A stretch of DNA of 64,000 nucleotides from Paraburkholderia edwinii (GTDB taxonomy: Bacteria > Pseudomonadota > Gammaproteobacteria > Burkholderiales > Burkholderiaceae): the NCBI RefSeq assembly GCF_019428685.1, contig NZ_CP080096.1, positions 1,798,001 to 1,862,000 on the forward strand, written 5' to 3'. This document shows positions 42,895 through 53,612 of the stretch, in pieces. Both the position numbers and the translations under genes were made by a program. The notes under the pieces are model-generated. The model did no database searches. It was not told the DNA's origin and worked only from the letters and a program-made list of their open reading frames with translations. Each line of letters starts with the position of its first letter. The stretch's first letter is position 1.

Positions 42895-45444
42895 ATGGAT
42901 GTGAAGGGAAGGTCTCCTTATTCGGTCATCTGCATTTCCAATCCCCCTCCACCCGTACCTGTGCGTGTGCCTGTGCCGCCCGCGCACCCTCTGATCGACA
43001 GGCGAGACAAACGTGGTGGCAATGCGTCGAGCGGCTCCGGAAGCCCGGCTCGCGTGGGCACGTCGCGCGAGCCCACAGCCGGGGCAACCGGTGCCGGCAG
43101 CCCCGCTCGCCGCGCAAATATCGACGTCGAAATGGCGCGGTATCCGGAGGCGTCCCCGCTGGCAAACCGGTTTCTGCTGTTTGACGAGCGGGTTCGCCAG
43201 ATCGCCGACCGGCACGATCGCGGCGGCGAATTGTCGATCGAAGAGGGCGAGGCACTTAAATTCCACGATGCGCTGCTCGACCGTCTTGCGTTCTTGCGCG
43301 AGGACGGTACGCGCGCCGGCGATCCGGTCGCGCATGCGCGCGTCGCCGACCCCGAACCTGAACCGGATGCGCCGCCGACCGAGACGCAGAAGCCGGAGAG
43401 CTATGGGCCTTCCAACGTGCGGTATGTGGGCGGTGTGAGGATCAAAACGGACTATTCGCTAAGAGAAGTGCTCGACACCACCGCAAAGGCGGCCAAGTCG
43501 CCATTCGCATCATTTGTTGCGAGCGCGAGGGACCTGGTCAAGAAGGCAACTCAAGGGCAGGCGCTCACTGCCGACGAAGAGGAAAAGGTCTACCGCTACG
43601 CCGGGATGGTCGATGCCTTTGTGTCGCTCACGCCCGAAGGCAGCATGATGCATGTTGTGGGAACGGCGCTCGATGGGCTCAACGCGGCGATTGACGGTCG
43701 TATGCCCGATCAGGGCCAGCTCAGTGACGATTTGCTCGGGTCAATGAAGTTTGTGAAGTCCAGGGAGGGGACGTCCGTCGCGGGCGGCGAGGGTGACCAG
43801 ACTGCCGGGAAAGCGCGTGAGCGTGTGCCGCACGTGACGCCCGAGCCCGTGACGCCCGAACCCGCCACGGTAGTCCCCGCTGCAGGGACATCCGTCGGAC
43901 CGGATCATTCGCTATTCGATTTTCCGTTGTTCAACATTCCGTTCGGGCGGAATGAACACGAGACTTCGCCCATTTACTCGCGAACGCTGCCGATTATCCA
44001 CAAGCCCGCATTCAAGCCGCCGACAGTGCTGCCGGATGGCAGGGTCGGCTACCCGTTAAGTCCGACGACGCCGCCGAAACTTCCGCCTGAGACAGGCAGC
44101 GGGGCGACTGTGGGATCCGATGGCGCCGGAGTCAGCAAGCATGCGGAACAACCGACCGCGCGGATTGACGAAACGGACGCGGCGATCGTTGCAGACGAAG
44201 ACGATATCAAGCAGGACAGACCGGTCACGAATGATGACGGCAAGGCGAAAGATAAGGACTCCGCTGGAGAGACAAGCCCGGACAGAGGCAAAGGCGCTTC
44301 GAAAGGAAAAAGCACGACGAAGCAGAAAGACATCACGGGTGGCAAGCGCTCCAAAGGCGAAAACAGCACAGTGGAGCGGACAGGCAAGCCCGGTTGCTAC
44401 TCGTCATGCTTGCCGTTGCCGCGATCGACGTCGGGTCCCGGCAGCGAATTCAAGCGGGTTGAGGGTCGAGGTCCGATCAGCGTGACGGTGGCCGGGTCGG
44501 CTCTGGAGGACCACGCGAGGGTGGAGCGTTTCAATTCGCAGTTCTTCTTCTATCGTAACGATCGGGACGTGAAAGACATGGATGGCCTTGCCGGCATCCG
44601 GGGCACGGATTACGAACAGCGGCGCGCCGTGCTGGCTGTTGGCGACGGCACGCAAGCCACATCGCTGAGTTCGGAATCGAAAATCCACGCGGGTGCTTTT
44701 TGGGGCCGTGGGCCCGCTACGCATTTGCAGGGTGCGGAAATTATCGAACTCGGCAACGGGCGCGATGGTGTAGGAGCGATCAAACTGCCGTTCGCCAATG
44801 TGCGAGCCGGAGCGACGGTGATCGTGACCGGCGGGGCGATGAACGGCTGCACGATGTTGTTTGGGTCCGACGGAACGTCGCTCTATGCATACCATGCCGG
44901 CTCATCAGACCCGTCATCGAAGTGGCTGACGGCTCGCGAAGGTGCGCAGAGCATCGTCGATGCGCACGTGAAGATCGGGCCTCGCGAGCAGATCAAATAT
45001 CGTTGGCATGGGAACAACGACGATCTGATCACCGTCGGGCGGCAGTACAGATTTTCCGCGCTGATCTACAGCGGACGACATCTCGCGAATGTGAGTTCGC
45101 TCGTCGGATCTGCATCGGTGCTCGGTGCGGTGGCGGGCGCCCCGGAAACGGTTCCGGACTCGAATCTCAATGTGCCGCGCGTTGCTGTTGGGGGCAGTGG
45201 TGGAAAAAACTGGCACATGATGACCTTCAACTACTACGAGCACGAACCCAGCTTGCGCACGGTCGGTACCGCCGAAGCGATCGTGTCGAAGGACCTGAAC
45301 GGAAAGGTCACGGTGAGCGTGCTGGCGGAGAAAGGCAAACTGGATCGCGGTTCGTCGCTCGGCGAGCGCGGCAGCCCGATCGTGTACCAGTACACGACAT
45401 TGGACAAGTACATGATGTCGTATCAGCCGGCGGCGCACACGTAA
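42895..45444 (+). CDS. Large protein with C-terminal CNF1-like (Rho-deamidase type) domain
   Basis: 849 residues. The N terminus is Pro-rich (NPPPPVPVRVPVPPAHP), a helical region spans about 80-280, a hydrophilic Lys/Ser/Thr-rich linker about 295-515, and a globular domain about 530-849. In that domain Cys652 (GGAMNGCTMLFG) and His667 (LYAYHAGSS) are 15 residues apart, the spacing of CNF1 Cys866/His881. The surrounding beta-rich sequence (GDGTQATSL, GAFWGRGPATHLQG, VRAGATVIVTGG) fits that fold. CNF-type domains deamidate a glutamine in Rho GTPases. GGAG stands 7 bp before ATG 42895. There is no signal peptide and no double-glycine leader, so the export route is unclear. It could be a host-directed toxin. 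Confidence 0.72.
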   Translation: MDVKGRSPYSVICISNPPPPVPVRVPVPPAHPLIDRRDKRGGNASSGSGSPARVGTSREPTAGATGAGSPARRANIDVEMARYPEASPLANRFLLFDERVRQIADRHDRGGELSIEEGEALKFHDALLDRLAFLREDGTRAGDPVAHARVADPEPEPDAPPTETQKPESYGPSNVRYVGGVRIKTDYSLREVLDTTAKAAKSPFASFVASARDLVKKATQGQALTADEEEKVYRYAGMVDAFVSLTPEGSMMHVVGTALDGLNAAIDGRMPDQGQLSDDLLGSMKFVKSREGTSVAGGEGDQTAGKARERVPHVTPEPVTPEPATVVPAAGTSVGPDHSLFDFPLFNIPFGRNEHETSPIYSRTLPIIHKPAFKPPTVLPDGRVGYPLSPTTPPKLPPETGSGATVGSDGAGVSKHAEQPTARIDETDAAIVADEDDIKQDRPVTNDDGKAKDKDSAGETSPDRGKGASKGKSTTKQKDITGGKRSKGENSTVERTGKPGCYSSCLPLPRSTSGPGSEFKRVEGRGPISVTVAGSALEDHARVERFNSQFFFYRNDRDVKDMDGLAGIRGTDYEQRRAVLAVGDGTQATSLSSESKIHAGAFWGRGPATHLQGAEIIELGNGRDGVGAIKLPFANVRAGATVIVTGGAMNGCTMLFGSDGTSLYAYHAGSSDPSSKWLTAREGAQSIVDAHVKIGPREQIKYRWHGNNDDLITVGRQYRFSALIYSGRHLANVSSLVGSASVLGAVAGAPETVPDSNLNVPRVAVGGSGGKNWHMMTFNYYEHEPSLRTVGTAEAIVSKDLNGKVTVSVLAEKGKLDRGSSLGERGSPIVYQYTTLDKYMMSYQPAAHT

Positions 45445-45532
45445 TTGTGCGGCCGTCTTCAGCCGTCTGTGGCCGTCTGCTTCGTCCTGCGTGACTCACC
45501 GGTTTGAGCCGGCCAGCTTCGTTCGCTTTCGC

Positions 45533-47242
45533 TCACGCGTCCGGCGGCACGCCAAGCAACTGCAACGCCCCGCCCGCCACTGCCGAAAAAACCGGCCCGG
45601 CGACCGTGCCGCCATAGAACGCACGGCCGGCCGGATCGTCGATCATCACCGCGACGATCAAACGTGGATCGCTCATCGGCGCCATGCCGACAAAGAGCGC
45701 GCGATAGCGGTTCGCCGCATAGGTCGCGCCGATCTGCTTGCGCGCGGTGCCCGTCTTGCCGCCGACCCGATAGCCTTCGATCGACGCGGCCTGGCCCGTG
45801 CCGCCGGGTCCGGTTGCCATTTCGAGCATGGTGCGGATGGCCGCGGCGGTTGCCGGTGTCGTCACGCGCCGTTCGGGCACGTCGAACGGCGTGTTGCGCA
45901 GCAGATGTGCCGTGCGCAAGGTACCGTCGCCCGCATACACCGTGTATATCTGCGCGAGTTGCAGCAACGACGCGGACAGCCCGTAGCCGTACGCCATCGT
46001 CGCCTGCTCGATCGGACGCCAGCGCTCGTACGGCCGCACCTTGCCGGACGCAACGCCGGGAAACGTCAGCTGCGGTGCCTGGCCGAGTCCGTATTGCTGA
46101 TACGTGGTCCAGATCGTTTGCGCCGGGAGATTCAGCGCGAGCTTCGCAAGCGCGATATTGCTCGATTTTTGCAACGCTTCGGCGACCGTCATTCGACCAT
46201 GATCGGACGTGTCGTGAATCACGTTCGGACCGATCCGGTACGAACCCGGCGCGGTGTCGATCATCGTGCGCGGGCTAACTTTGCCCTGATCGAGCGATAA
46301 CGCGACGACCACCGGCTTGATCGTCGAGCCCGGCTCGAACGTATCGACGACCGCGCGGTTGCGCAGTTGCCGCCCGGTCAGGCGCGCGCGGTCGTTGGGA
46401 TCGAAGCTCGGATAGTTCGCGAGCGCGAGGATCTCGCCGCTGTCCGCATCAAGCACGACGACGCTGCCCGCTTCAGCGCGATGCTTTGCAATCGCGGCTT
46501 TCAGTTGCGCATACGCGAGCTGCTGGATGCGGCGGTCGATGGTGAGCTGAACCGTCGCGCCGTTGCGCGCCGGCTGCAGCGGCCGCGTTTCGTAGACGAC
46601 GCGGCCCAGGCGATCGCGGATCACATCGCGGCGGCCCGGCGCGCCGATCAACGCTTCGTTCACCGCGAGTTCGATGCCTTCCTGGCCGTTGTCTTCGATA
46701 TCGGTGAAGCCGACTACGTGCGCGGCCGACTCGCCTTCCGGATAGAAACGCTTCGTGTCGGCGATTTGCGTGATGCCGGTCAAGCCGAGCTTGCCGATTT
46801 TCGCGGCGGTATCCGCGTCGACCTGGCGCTTGAGCAGTACGAACGACTTGTCGCCGGCCACACGCCGACGCAGTTCGGCGATCGGCAGGTCGAGCAATGC
46901 GGCGAGCGGTGCGAGCGCATCGGCGTCGATCAGGTTCGGCGAGGCCCAGATTTCATAGGTAGCGAGACTGACGGCGAGCAGCGCGCCATGACGGTCGACG
47001 ATGCGCCCGCGCGTTGCATCGAGCTCGATGGTGCGCTGATAGCGCTTCTGACCTTGTTCGACATAGAAGTCGCGATTGACGACCTGTACCCAGCACGCGC
47101 GCCCGATCAGCGACGCGAAGGCGGCGAACGCGATAAACACGATGAGCTTCGAGCGCCACGCCGGCAAACGCGCCGCAAGCATCGGATGCTTCGCGTGACT
47201 CGTATAGGCGGCTCTGGATTGCGCTTTCTTTTTCAGGACCAT
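45533..47242 (-). CDS. FtsI/PBP3-like class B penicillin-binding protein
   Basis: 569 residues: one N-terminal membrane helix (LIVFIAFAAFASLIG), a PBP dimerisation domain, and a transpeptidase domain. The active motifs are STIK (serine nucleophile, FEPGSTIKP), SSN (KSSNIALAK) and KTG (GGKTGTARK). It cross-links peptidoglycan at the division site or lateral wall. It lies outside any division-gene cluster, so it is probably a second FtsI copy. The start has no strong ribosome site; an internal Met at MLAARLPAWRSKL is possible. Confidence 0.9.
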   Translation of the reverse strand: MVLKKKAQSRAAYTSHAKHPMLAARLPAWRSKLIVFIAFAAFASLIGRACWVQVVNRDFYVEQGQKRYQRTIELDATRGRIVDRHGALLAVSLATYEIWASPNLIDADALAPLAALLDLPIAELRRRVAGDKSFVLLKRQVDADTAAKIGKLGLTGITQIADTKRFYPEGESAAHVVGFTDIEDNGQEGIELAVNEALIGAPGRRDVIRDRLGRVVYETRPLQPARNGATVQLTIDRRIQQLAYAQLKAAIAKHRAEAGSVVVLDADSGEILALANYPSFDPNDRARLTGRQLRNRAVVDTFEPGSTIKPVVVALSLDQGKVSPRTMIDTAPGSYRIGPNVIHDTSDHGRMTVAEALQKSSNIALAKLALNLPAQTIWTTYQQYGLGQAPQLTFPGVASGKVRPYERWRPIEQATMAYGYGLSASLLQLAQIYTVYAGDGTLRTAHLLRNTPFDVPERRVTTPATAAAIRTMLEMATGPGGTGQAASIEGYRVGGKTGTARKQIGATYAANRYRALFVGMAPMSDPRLIVAVMIDDPAGRAFYGGTVAGPVFSAVAGGALQLLGVPPDA

Positions 47243-47416
47243 GGTTGCGGACGAGGATAAGCACGTGACGCAGCCGCTCGAACACGTTGCGCGGCCGGCT
47301 GTTGGCTGTAGCGCGGCGCCGCACCGATTGTAATTAAAACGTAATGTGAAAGCGAGCGCGGCGCGGCGGGCGTTGCGGGAATACCAACCCGCTCGACCCG
47401 ACGCGCCGCGTGATGG

Positions 47417-47464
47417 GCTGCCTGAAGTGCTGCCTGAAGTTCTACCTGAAGTGCTACCTGATGC
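47417..47464. repeat. Four-copy 12-bp tandem repeat
   Basis: Units GCTGCCTGAAGT, GCTGCCTGAAGT, TCTACCTGAAGT and GCTACCTGATGC in direct order. It lies between the stop of aqpZ and the start of the PBP gene on the minus strand, so it is in the leader of the PBP gene and may affect its expression. Confidence 0.8.
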
Positions 47465-47485
47465 TTTGCGTGATGCGTCTGCCGC

Positions 47486-48232
47486 TTACGCGGTGGCGCC
47501 CGAGGCACGCACTTCGCTGCTCTTCGCGCAACCCGCGACAAGCGGATACACGATGCCGGCGACCAGCGCGCCGACGATCGGCGCGACCCAGAACAGCCAC
47601 AGCTGGTCGACCGCTGCGCCGCCGGCGAAGAGCGCGGGGCCCGTCGAACGCGCCGGATTCACCGACGTGTTGGTCACCGGAATCGAGATCAGGTGGATCA
47701 GCGTCAGGCACAGGCCGATTGCGATCGGCGCAAAGCCGGCCGGTGCGCGCTTATCGGTGGCTCCGAGAATCACGAACAGGAAGAAGCCCGTCATCACCGC
47801 TTCGCAAATAAACGCGGCGGCCATCGTGTAATGGCCCGGCGAGCGTTCGCCGTAACCGTTGCTGGCAAAGCCGCCCGCCACGAGATCGAAGCCGGGTTTG
47901 CCCGACGCGATCAGCGACAGCACAAAGGCGCCGAGAATCGCGCCCGCGAGTTGCACGACGATATACGGCACGACGTCGCGCACCGGAAAGCGCCCGGCGG
48001 CTGCGAGGCCGATGCTGACGGCCGGGTTCAGATGGCAGCCGGACACGTGGCCGATGGCGTAGGCCATCGTCAGCACGGTCAGGCCGAACGCGAGCGAGAC
48101 GCCGACGAAGCCGATGCCGAGCCCGTGTTCGGGACCGGCGAAGCTCGCGGCGAGGACCGCGCTGCCGCAGCCGCCGAGAACGAGCCAGAAAGTGCCGAAC
48201 AGTTCGGCGACAAGACGTTTGGATAAAGACAT
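47486..48232 (-). CDS. aqpZ: Aquaporin Z
   Basis: 248 residues, six membrane helices with two NPA motifs: [12 protein letters not shown] and [14 protein letters not shown], plus the selectivity-filter Arg right after the second NPA. The narrow-filter pattern (His in the fifth helix region, Thr near NTSVNPAR) is that of a water channel, not a glycerol facilitator. It acts in the inner membrane in osmotic water flow. It is transcribed toward the PBP gene, 243 bp away. Confidence 0.93.
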   Translation of the reverse strand: MSLSKRLVAELFGTFWLVLGGCGSAVLAASFAGPEHGLGIGFVGVSLAFGLTVLTMAYAIGHVSGCHLNPAVSIGLAAAGRFPVRDVVPYIVVQLAGAILGAFVLSLIASGKPGFDLVAGGFASNGYGERSPGHYTMAAAFICEAVMTGFFLFVILGATDKRAPAGFAPIAIGLCLTLIHLISIPVTNTSVNPARSTGPALFAGGAAVDQLWLFWVAPIVGALVAGIVYPLVAGCAKSSEVRASGATA

Positions 48233-48495
48233 GAAGGGTGCTCCCTGGGAAGTTTCAACAAACGGGAGCGCGCGAGACCGATGCCGCGCGATAAAAAAAG
48301 GCGGCCGGTCCGCTCCCGAGCGCGGAGTTTAGTCACGCTCGGGGAAATTGACTGTCAAGATTTGTGAAGCCGACGCAGGGCGGGCGCGGAAATGTCAAAG
48401 AAGGTTACGCAAAGGGGGCGGCCGCGTTGCGGCGACCTGTTCAGGCGTACTTGCCAGGACAAGTGGCGGCGTTGCGCAACGTGGTTTTGCGCGTT

Positions 48496-50043
48496 TTATG
48501 CTCGCGCCGGCAGGGTGAAAGTCGAGATCGCGTCGCGCAGCCCGCTCACCTGGTCTTTCAGCGAATGCGCAGCCGCGGCCGCTTCTTCGACAAGCGCCGC
48601 GTTCTGCTGCGTGACCTGATCCATCTCGCCGACCGCGCGATTCACCTGCTCGATGCCGGCGCTCTGTTCGCGCGACGCGCGGCTGATTTCTTCGAGAATC
48701 TCGTTGACGCGCCGCACCGACTGCACGATCTCGCCCATCGTCGAGCCCGCGCTCGCGACGAGTTCGGCGCCCGCGTCGACGCTGCCCGTCGACGTTTCGA
48801 TCAGCGCCTTGATTTCCTTGGCCGCGGTGGCCGAACGCTGCGCGAGGCTGCGCACTTCGGCCGCGACGACCGCGAAGCCGCGGCCCTGTTCGCCCGCGCG
48901 CGCCGCTTCGACGGCGGCGTTCAGCGCGAGGATGTTGGTCTGAAACGCAATGCCGTCGATCACGCCGATGATGTCGCCGATCTGCCGCGAGCTGTTCGTG
49001 ATGTCGCCCATCGTGCGCACGACATCGCCGACCACCTGACTGCCACGCGAAGCGACATCGGCCGCCTGGCTCGCGAGTTGGGCCGCTTGCGCGGCGCTGT
49101 CCGCGTTGTGCTTCACGTTGTGCGTCATCTGATCCATGCTCGATGCCGTTTGCACGAGCGCCGCTGCCTGTTCTTCGGTGCGTTGCGACAGGTCGGTGTT
49201 GCCGGCGGCGATTTCGGTTGCGCCCACATCGATATTTTCGGTGCCGATGCGCACGCGCGAGACCGTCGCGACGAGCCCCTGCTGCATCGCATGCAAAGCA
49301 TGCAGCAGGCTCGTATGGTCGCCGGCGGAGATGGGCACCGCGGTCGCGAGGTCGCCGCTTGCCATCTGCTGCGCGGCCGCGACGGCCACTTCGAGATCGC
49401 CGCCGAGCGTGCGCCGCACGCTGCGCAGCACGAGCACCATCACGATCGTGGCGAGCGCGCCGAGCGCGAACGTGATGGCGAGCCAGCGCACGAGGTTGCC
49501 GATAAATGCGCTGCGCACGTCGTCCATATACATGCCGGTGACGAGGTACCAGTCCCACGGCGCGAAGCGCAACGAAAAGCTCGTCTTCGGCACCGGCTTT
49601 TCGCTGCCGGGCTTAGACCACAAGTAATCGACGAAACCGCCGCCGTCGTGATTGCCGGCCTTGACGATATTGACGAACAGATGCGTGCCTTCGGGGTCCG
49701 CGAACCCCGCCAGATTCTTGCCGTTCAGTTCGGGCTTGATCGGATGCATGATCATGACCGGCTGCGAGTCGTTGATCGAAAAGTAGCCATCCGTGCCGTA
49801 ACGCAGCGCGGTCATCGCGGCAAGCGCCTGCTTCTTCGCTTCGGCCTCGCTGATCGCATGCTGCTGCGACAGCGTATAGAAGTGGTTGACGATCGAGTTG
49901 GCTTCCTGGCCGAGCGTCATCAGTTGCGCGCGGCGCTCCGCGATCATCGATGCGCGGTTCTGCCAGGCGCCGAACGCGCCGATCAGGATCAGGCCGATCC
50001 ACAGCACGGCAATCATCGAGCCGAGTTTCTTGTTGAGCGTCAT
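48496..50043 (-). CDS. Methyl-accepting chemotaxis protein with single-Cache sensor
   Basis: 515 residues. A first membrane helix (about 12-32) is followed by a periplasmic sCache_2-type sensor (about 35-185; [30 protein letters not shown], and [11 protein letters not shown]). Next come a second helix (about 190-215), a HAMP domain and the cytoplasmic signalling hairpin tip ([26 protein letters not shown] region). Ligand not readable from sequence; sCache_2 sensors often bind small carboxylates. I chose the Met of MTLNKKLGS with GGGAC before it; an upstream start would add 35 untypical residues. Confidence 0.93.
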   Translation of the reverse strand: MTLNKKLGSMIAVLWIGLILIGAFGAWQNRASMIAERRAQLMTLGQEANSIVNHFYTLSQQHAISEAEAKKQALAAMTALRYGTDGYFSINDSQPVMIMHPIKPELNGKNLAGFADPEGTHLFVNIVKAGNHDGGGFVDYLWSKPGSEKPVPKTSFSLRFAPWDWYLVTGMYMDDVRSAFIGNLVRWLAITFALGALATIVMVLVLRSVRRTLGGDLEVAVAAAQQMASGDLATAVPISAGDHTSLLHALHAMQQGLVATVSRVRIGTENIDVGATEIAAGNTDLSQRTEEQAAALVQTASSMDQMTHNVKHNADSAAQAAQLASQAADVASRGSQVVGDVVRTMGDITNSSRQIGDIIGVIDGIAFQTNILALNAAVEAARAGEQGRGFAVVAAEVRSLAQRSATAAKEIKALIETSTGSVDAGAELVASAGSTMGEIVQSVRRVNEILEEISRASREQSAGIEQVNRAVGEMDQVTQQNAALVEEAAAAAHSLKDQVSGLRDAISTFTLPARA

Positions 50044-50683
50044 GGTCTGTGTCCCGATGTCTGGATAAAACGGAGTGAATGGCAAGCGCGGTGGCCGTGC
50101 GAGGTTAAAAACGGAGATTGTGAAATAAGGTTGAAAGCCCGTTTTCACGATGAAACGCGAAGCGAAACTTCGCGACGCCTAAGCGGCGTTAACGGATGCG
50201 CGGCGGACCCTGCGCAGCAGGGGAAACCCTTATGTGGCAAGGGTTTGCGCCGACTTTCATCTGATCAATCGATGCGTGGCGAGTTTGCCGTGGCGCGACG
50301 CGTATCGAAGTCGGGCCAGCCTGATTGCGTTACACGGAGCGTTTCGCCTGACCGCCGTAAATCACACATTTTTCAAACTAATTCCACCAATTGCCATAAA
50401 TGGCGCACCAATGCGGCGTGAGCGTTTTATTTCCGATATAGTCGCCACTTTTGGTCAGCCAGATGAGACCCGTGAAACGCGGGCGGCCCAAAACTGATTT
50501 GAATAACAACCGCATTGATCAATTCGATATTTCCCTAGGGGCGGAAGAGCGCACTCGCGCCCAGTGTTTCCGCACGCTTAGGCTTGCGTTCGCAAGCTCG
50601 ATAACGATCGATTTTCCCAGCGACGCCGCGCGAGCGGCCGTCGACGTCTTGCCGCCATTGCAGCGGCCCGCAGGAGCCACAAC
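50044..50683. other. Intergenic region between the chemoreceptor and the phosphonate operon
   Basis: 640 bp with no gene I support. A perfect hairpin AAACCCTT/AAGGGTTT lies at 50224-50246, and the part from 50360 to 50450 is AT-rich with a TATAGT (50437-50442) that could be a -10 box, though I see no good -35. It should carry the promoters for both divergent neighbours. Confidence 0.45.
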
Positions 50684-52411
50684 ATGAATGCACGCGAACC
50701 TTCTTTTTCCGCTACTTCGGTCAATTCACGCAGCGCCCGGCTGCGTCAGATGCTGGTCAGTAACGAACTCGAATTCCTGATGGAAGCGCATAACGGCCTG
50801 TCGGCGCGCATCGTGCGCGAAGCGGGCTTCAAGGCGATCTGGGGCTCGGGCCTGACGATTTCCGCGCAATTCGGCGTGCGCGACAACAATGAGGCGAGCT
50901 GGACCCAGGTGGTCGATCAGCTTGAATTCATGGCCGACGCGAGCGATCTGCCGATTCTGCTCGACGGCGATACCGGTTACGGCAACTTCAACAACGTGCG
51001 CCGCCTCGTGCGCAAGCTCGAGCAGCGCGGCATCGCCGGCGTCTGCATCGAAGACAAGCAGTTTCCGAAGACGAACAGCTTTATCAACGGCGAGCGTCAG
51101 CCGCTCGCGGACGTTGACGAGTTCTGCGGCAAGATCAAGGCTGGCAAGGATTCGCAACTCGACGAGAACTTCTCGATTGTCGCGCGCGTCGAGGCGCTGA
51201 TTGCAGGCTGGGGCATGGAAGAAGCGCTGCGCCGCGCGGAAGCGTACCGGCGCGCGGGCGCCGACGCGATCCTGATGCACAGCAAGCTGTCGAAGCCCGA
51301 CGAGATTCTCGAATTCGCGCGTGAATGGGCCGGCCGCTCGCCGATCGTGATCGTGCCGACCAAGTACTACAGCACGCCGACCGACGTGTTCCGCAAGGCA
51401 GGCATCAGCGCGGTGATCTGGGCGAACCATCAGCTGCGCGCGGCAGTGTCGGCGATGCAGGCCGTGGTCAAGGACATCTACGAGAACCAGACGCTCGTGA
51501 ACGTGGAAGATCGCGTCGCGACCGTCAACGAGATTTTCCGCCTGCAGGACGCGGACGAATACTCGGAAGCGGAAGACCGCTACCTGTCGGCCTCGCGCGC
51601 ATCGGGTTCCGCAGTCGTGCTCGCGGCGAGCCGCGGCAAGGGTCTCGAAGCGGTGACCGCCGATCGTCCGAAGGTGATGCTGCCGATCGCGGGCAAGCCG
51701 CTGTTGCGCTGGCTGGTCGATGCGTTCAAGAAGCAGGGCGTGAACGACATCACCGTGGTCGGCGGCTATCGCGCCGATGCGATCGACACGGCCGGCATCA
51801 AGCTCGTCGTCAACGAGCAGCATGAAACGACGGGCGAACTGTCGTCGCTCGCGTGCGCGCTCGACAAGCTGCAAGGCGACACCGTGATTTCGTACGGCGA
51901 CCTGCTGTTCCGCAGCTATATCGTGCGCGACCTCGTCGAAAGCGAAGCGGCGTTCTGCGTCGTCGTCGATTCGTCGGATGCGTCGGAAACACATGCGGCC
52001 AACCAGAGCGTGCGCGACTTCGCATGGTGCACGGCGTCCGACGACCGCGACCTGTTCGGCAACAAGGTCACGCTGCGCCGCGTGTCGAGCGATGAAAACG
52101 ACGCGCCGGCCGGCGTCACGTCGAAGGCGCCGCAAGGCCGCTGGGTCGGGCTCATGAACGTGCGCGGCGCGGGCCTCGCGCGTCTGAAGGAAGTGGTCGC
52201 GCAACTGCGCACGCGCGCGGACTTTGCGTCGCTCGATATGCCGGCGCTGCTCAACGCGCTGATCGAAGCAGGCGAAGAGGTTGAGGTGCAATACGTGCAC
52301 GGCCACTGGCGCGGTGTCAACGATCTTGAAGACTTCCGCCGCGCCGGCGATTTCGCGCATGCGCAAACGCCGCTCGCACAAGGCGGCGGCGCGGACGAGG
52401 GCGCACGATGA
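50684..52411 (+). CDS. Phosphoenolpyruvate mutase fused to a nucleotidyltransferase
   Basis: 575 residues. The N-terminal half (about 20-300) is a PEP mutase of the isocitrate lyase superfamily with the diagnostic EDK-x5-NS motif, Glu123-Asp124-Lys125 in [11 protein letters not shown]. The C-terminal half (about 305-560) is an NTP-transferase domain ([33 protein letters not shown]). The first half turns PEP into phosphonopyruvate, the entry to nearly all phosphonates; the second probably makes CMP-aminoethylphosphonate for transfer to lipid or glycan. AGGAG precedes the ATG. The next gene overlaps by four bases. Confidence 0.93.
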   Translation: MNAREPSFSATSVNSRSARLRQMLVSNELEFLMEAHNGLSARIVREAGFKAIWGSGLTISAQFGVRDNNEASWTQVVDQLEFMADASDLPILLDGDTGYGNFNNVRRLVRKLEQRGIAGVCIEDKQFPKTNSFINGERQPLADVDEFCGKIKAGKDSQLDENFSIVARVEALIAGWGMEEALRRAEAYRRAGADAILMHSKLSKPDEILEFAREWAGRSPIVIVPTKYYSTPTDVFRKAGISAVIWANHQLRAAVSAMQAVVKDIYENQTLVNVEDRVATVNEIFRLQDADEYSEAEDRYLSASRASGSAVVLAASRGKGLEAVTADRPKVMLPIAGKPLLRWLVDAFKKQGVNDITVVGGYRADAIDTAGIKLVVNEQHETTGELSSLACALDKLQGDTVISYGDLLFRSYIVRDLVESEAAFCVVVDSSDASETHAANQSVRDFAWCTASDDRDLFGNKVTLRRVSSDENDAPAGVTSKAPQGRWVGLMNVRGAGLARLKEVVAQLRTRADFASLDMPALLNALIEAGEEVEVQYVHGHWRGVNDLEDFRRAGDFAHAQTPLAQGGGADEGAR

Positions 52412-53577
52412 TCGAAGCAGCACAGTTCGTCGAAGCGGCGCGCGAGCGCGGCTTCGACTGGTATGCGGGCGTGCCGTGTTCGTATCTGACGCCGTTTATC
52501 AACTACGTGCTGCAGGATCCGAATCTGCATTACGTGTCGGCGGCGAACGAGGGCGATGCAGTCGCGTTCGTCGCGGGCGTGACGCTCGGCGGCAAGCGCG
52601 GCGTCACGATGATGCAGAACTCGGGGCTCGGCAATGCGGTCAGCCCGCTCACGTCGCTGACGTGGACGTTCCGGCTGCCGCAATTGCTGATCGTCACGTG
52701 GCGCGGCCAGCCCGGCGTTGCCGACGAACCGCAACATGCGCTGATGGGCCCGATCACGCCGGCGATGCTCGACACGATGGAAATTCCGTGGGAGACGTTT
52801 CCTACGGAAGCCGAAGCAATCGGTCCCGCGCTCGACCGCGCGACGAAGCATATGGACGAAACGGGCCGGCCGTATGCGCTCGTGATGCAGAAGGGCAGCG
52901 TCAAGCCCTATGAACTGAAGGCGGCCAACACGGCGCCGCGCGGTGCGGCGAAAGCGGCGGTGACGCAGGTGAGCGGCGTTGCGCCCGACGCGCTGCCGAC
53001 GCGCAACGAAGCGCTGCAGCGCGTGATCGCGCATGCGCCGCTCGAATCGACGGTCGTGCTGGCGTCGACGGGTTTCTGCGGCCGCGAGCTGTACGCAATC
53101 GACGACCGCGCAAACCAGCTGTATATGGTCGGCTCGATGGGCTGCCTCACGCCGTTCGCGCTCGGCCTCGCGCTGGCGCGGCCCGATCTGCATGTGGTCG
53201 CGCTCGACGGCGACGGCGCCGCGCTGATGCGCATGGGCGTGTTCGCGACGCTGGGTGCGTACGGTACCGCGAACCTCACACACGTGCTGCTCGACAACGG
53301 CGCGCACGATTCGACCGGCGGCCAGGCGACGGTATCGCCGCAGGTGTCGTTCGCGGGCGTCGCGGCCGCGTGCGGCTACGCATCGGCGGTGGAAACCGAT
53401 CAGCTGAGCGTGCTCGACGATGTGCTCGCCGCTTCGCGCGCCAATGTCGATGGCCCGCGTTTCGTGCGGCTGGCGATTCGCCGCGGCACGCCGGACGGCC
53501 TGCCGCGCCCGACGATCACGCCGCCCGATGTCAAGACACGTCTGATGCGCCATATCGGCGCAATCGCTTCGCAATAG
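52408..53577 (+). CDS. Phosphonopyruvate decarboxylase
   Basis: 389 residues, thiamine-diphosphate enzyme. The pyrimidine-side half includes the early Glu in [14 protein letters not shown]. The TPP-binding motif [11 protein letters not shown]...LLDNGAHDS (GDG to N) is in the C-terminal half. It makes phosphonoacetaldehyde and so pulls the unfavourable PEP mutase reaction forward. ATGA overlap with the mutase gene means tight coupling. The aminotransferase gene follows 35 bp later. Confidence 0.93.
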   Translation: MIEAAQFVEAARERGFDWYAGVPCSYLTPFINYVLQDPNLHYVSAANEGDAVAFVAGVTLGGKRGVTMMQNSGLGNAVSPLTSLTWTFRLPQLLIVTWRGQPGVADEPQHALMGPITPAMLDTMEIPWETFPTEAEAIGPALDRATKHMDETGRPYALVMQKGSVKPYELKAANTAPRGAAKAAVTQVSGVAPDALPTRNEALQRVIAHAPLESTVVLASTGFCGRELYAIDDRANQLYMVGSMGCLTPFALGLALARPDLHVVALDGDGAALMRMGVFATLGAYGTANLTHVLLDNGAHDSTGGQATVSPQVSFAGVAAACGYASAVETDQLSVLDDVLAASRANVDGPRFVRLAIRRGTPDGLPRPTITPPDVKTRLMRHIGAIASQ

Positions 53578-53612
53578 CAAGCGGGACAGCCAGGATAGTA
53601 AGGAGAACGTCG

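Noticed and set aside
48364..50421. 685-codon open frame on the + strand
   Set aside because: Antisense to the chemoreceptor gene, which is unmistakable.
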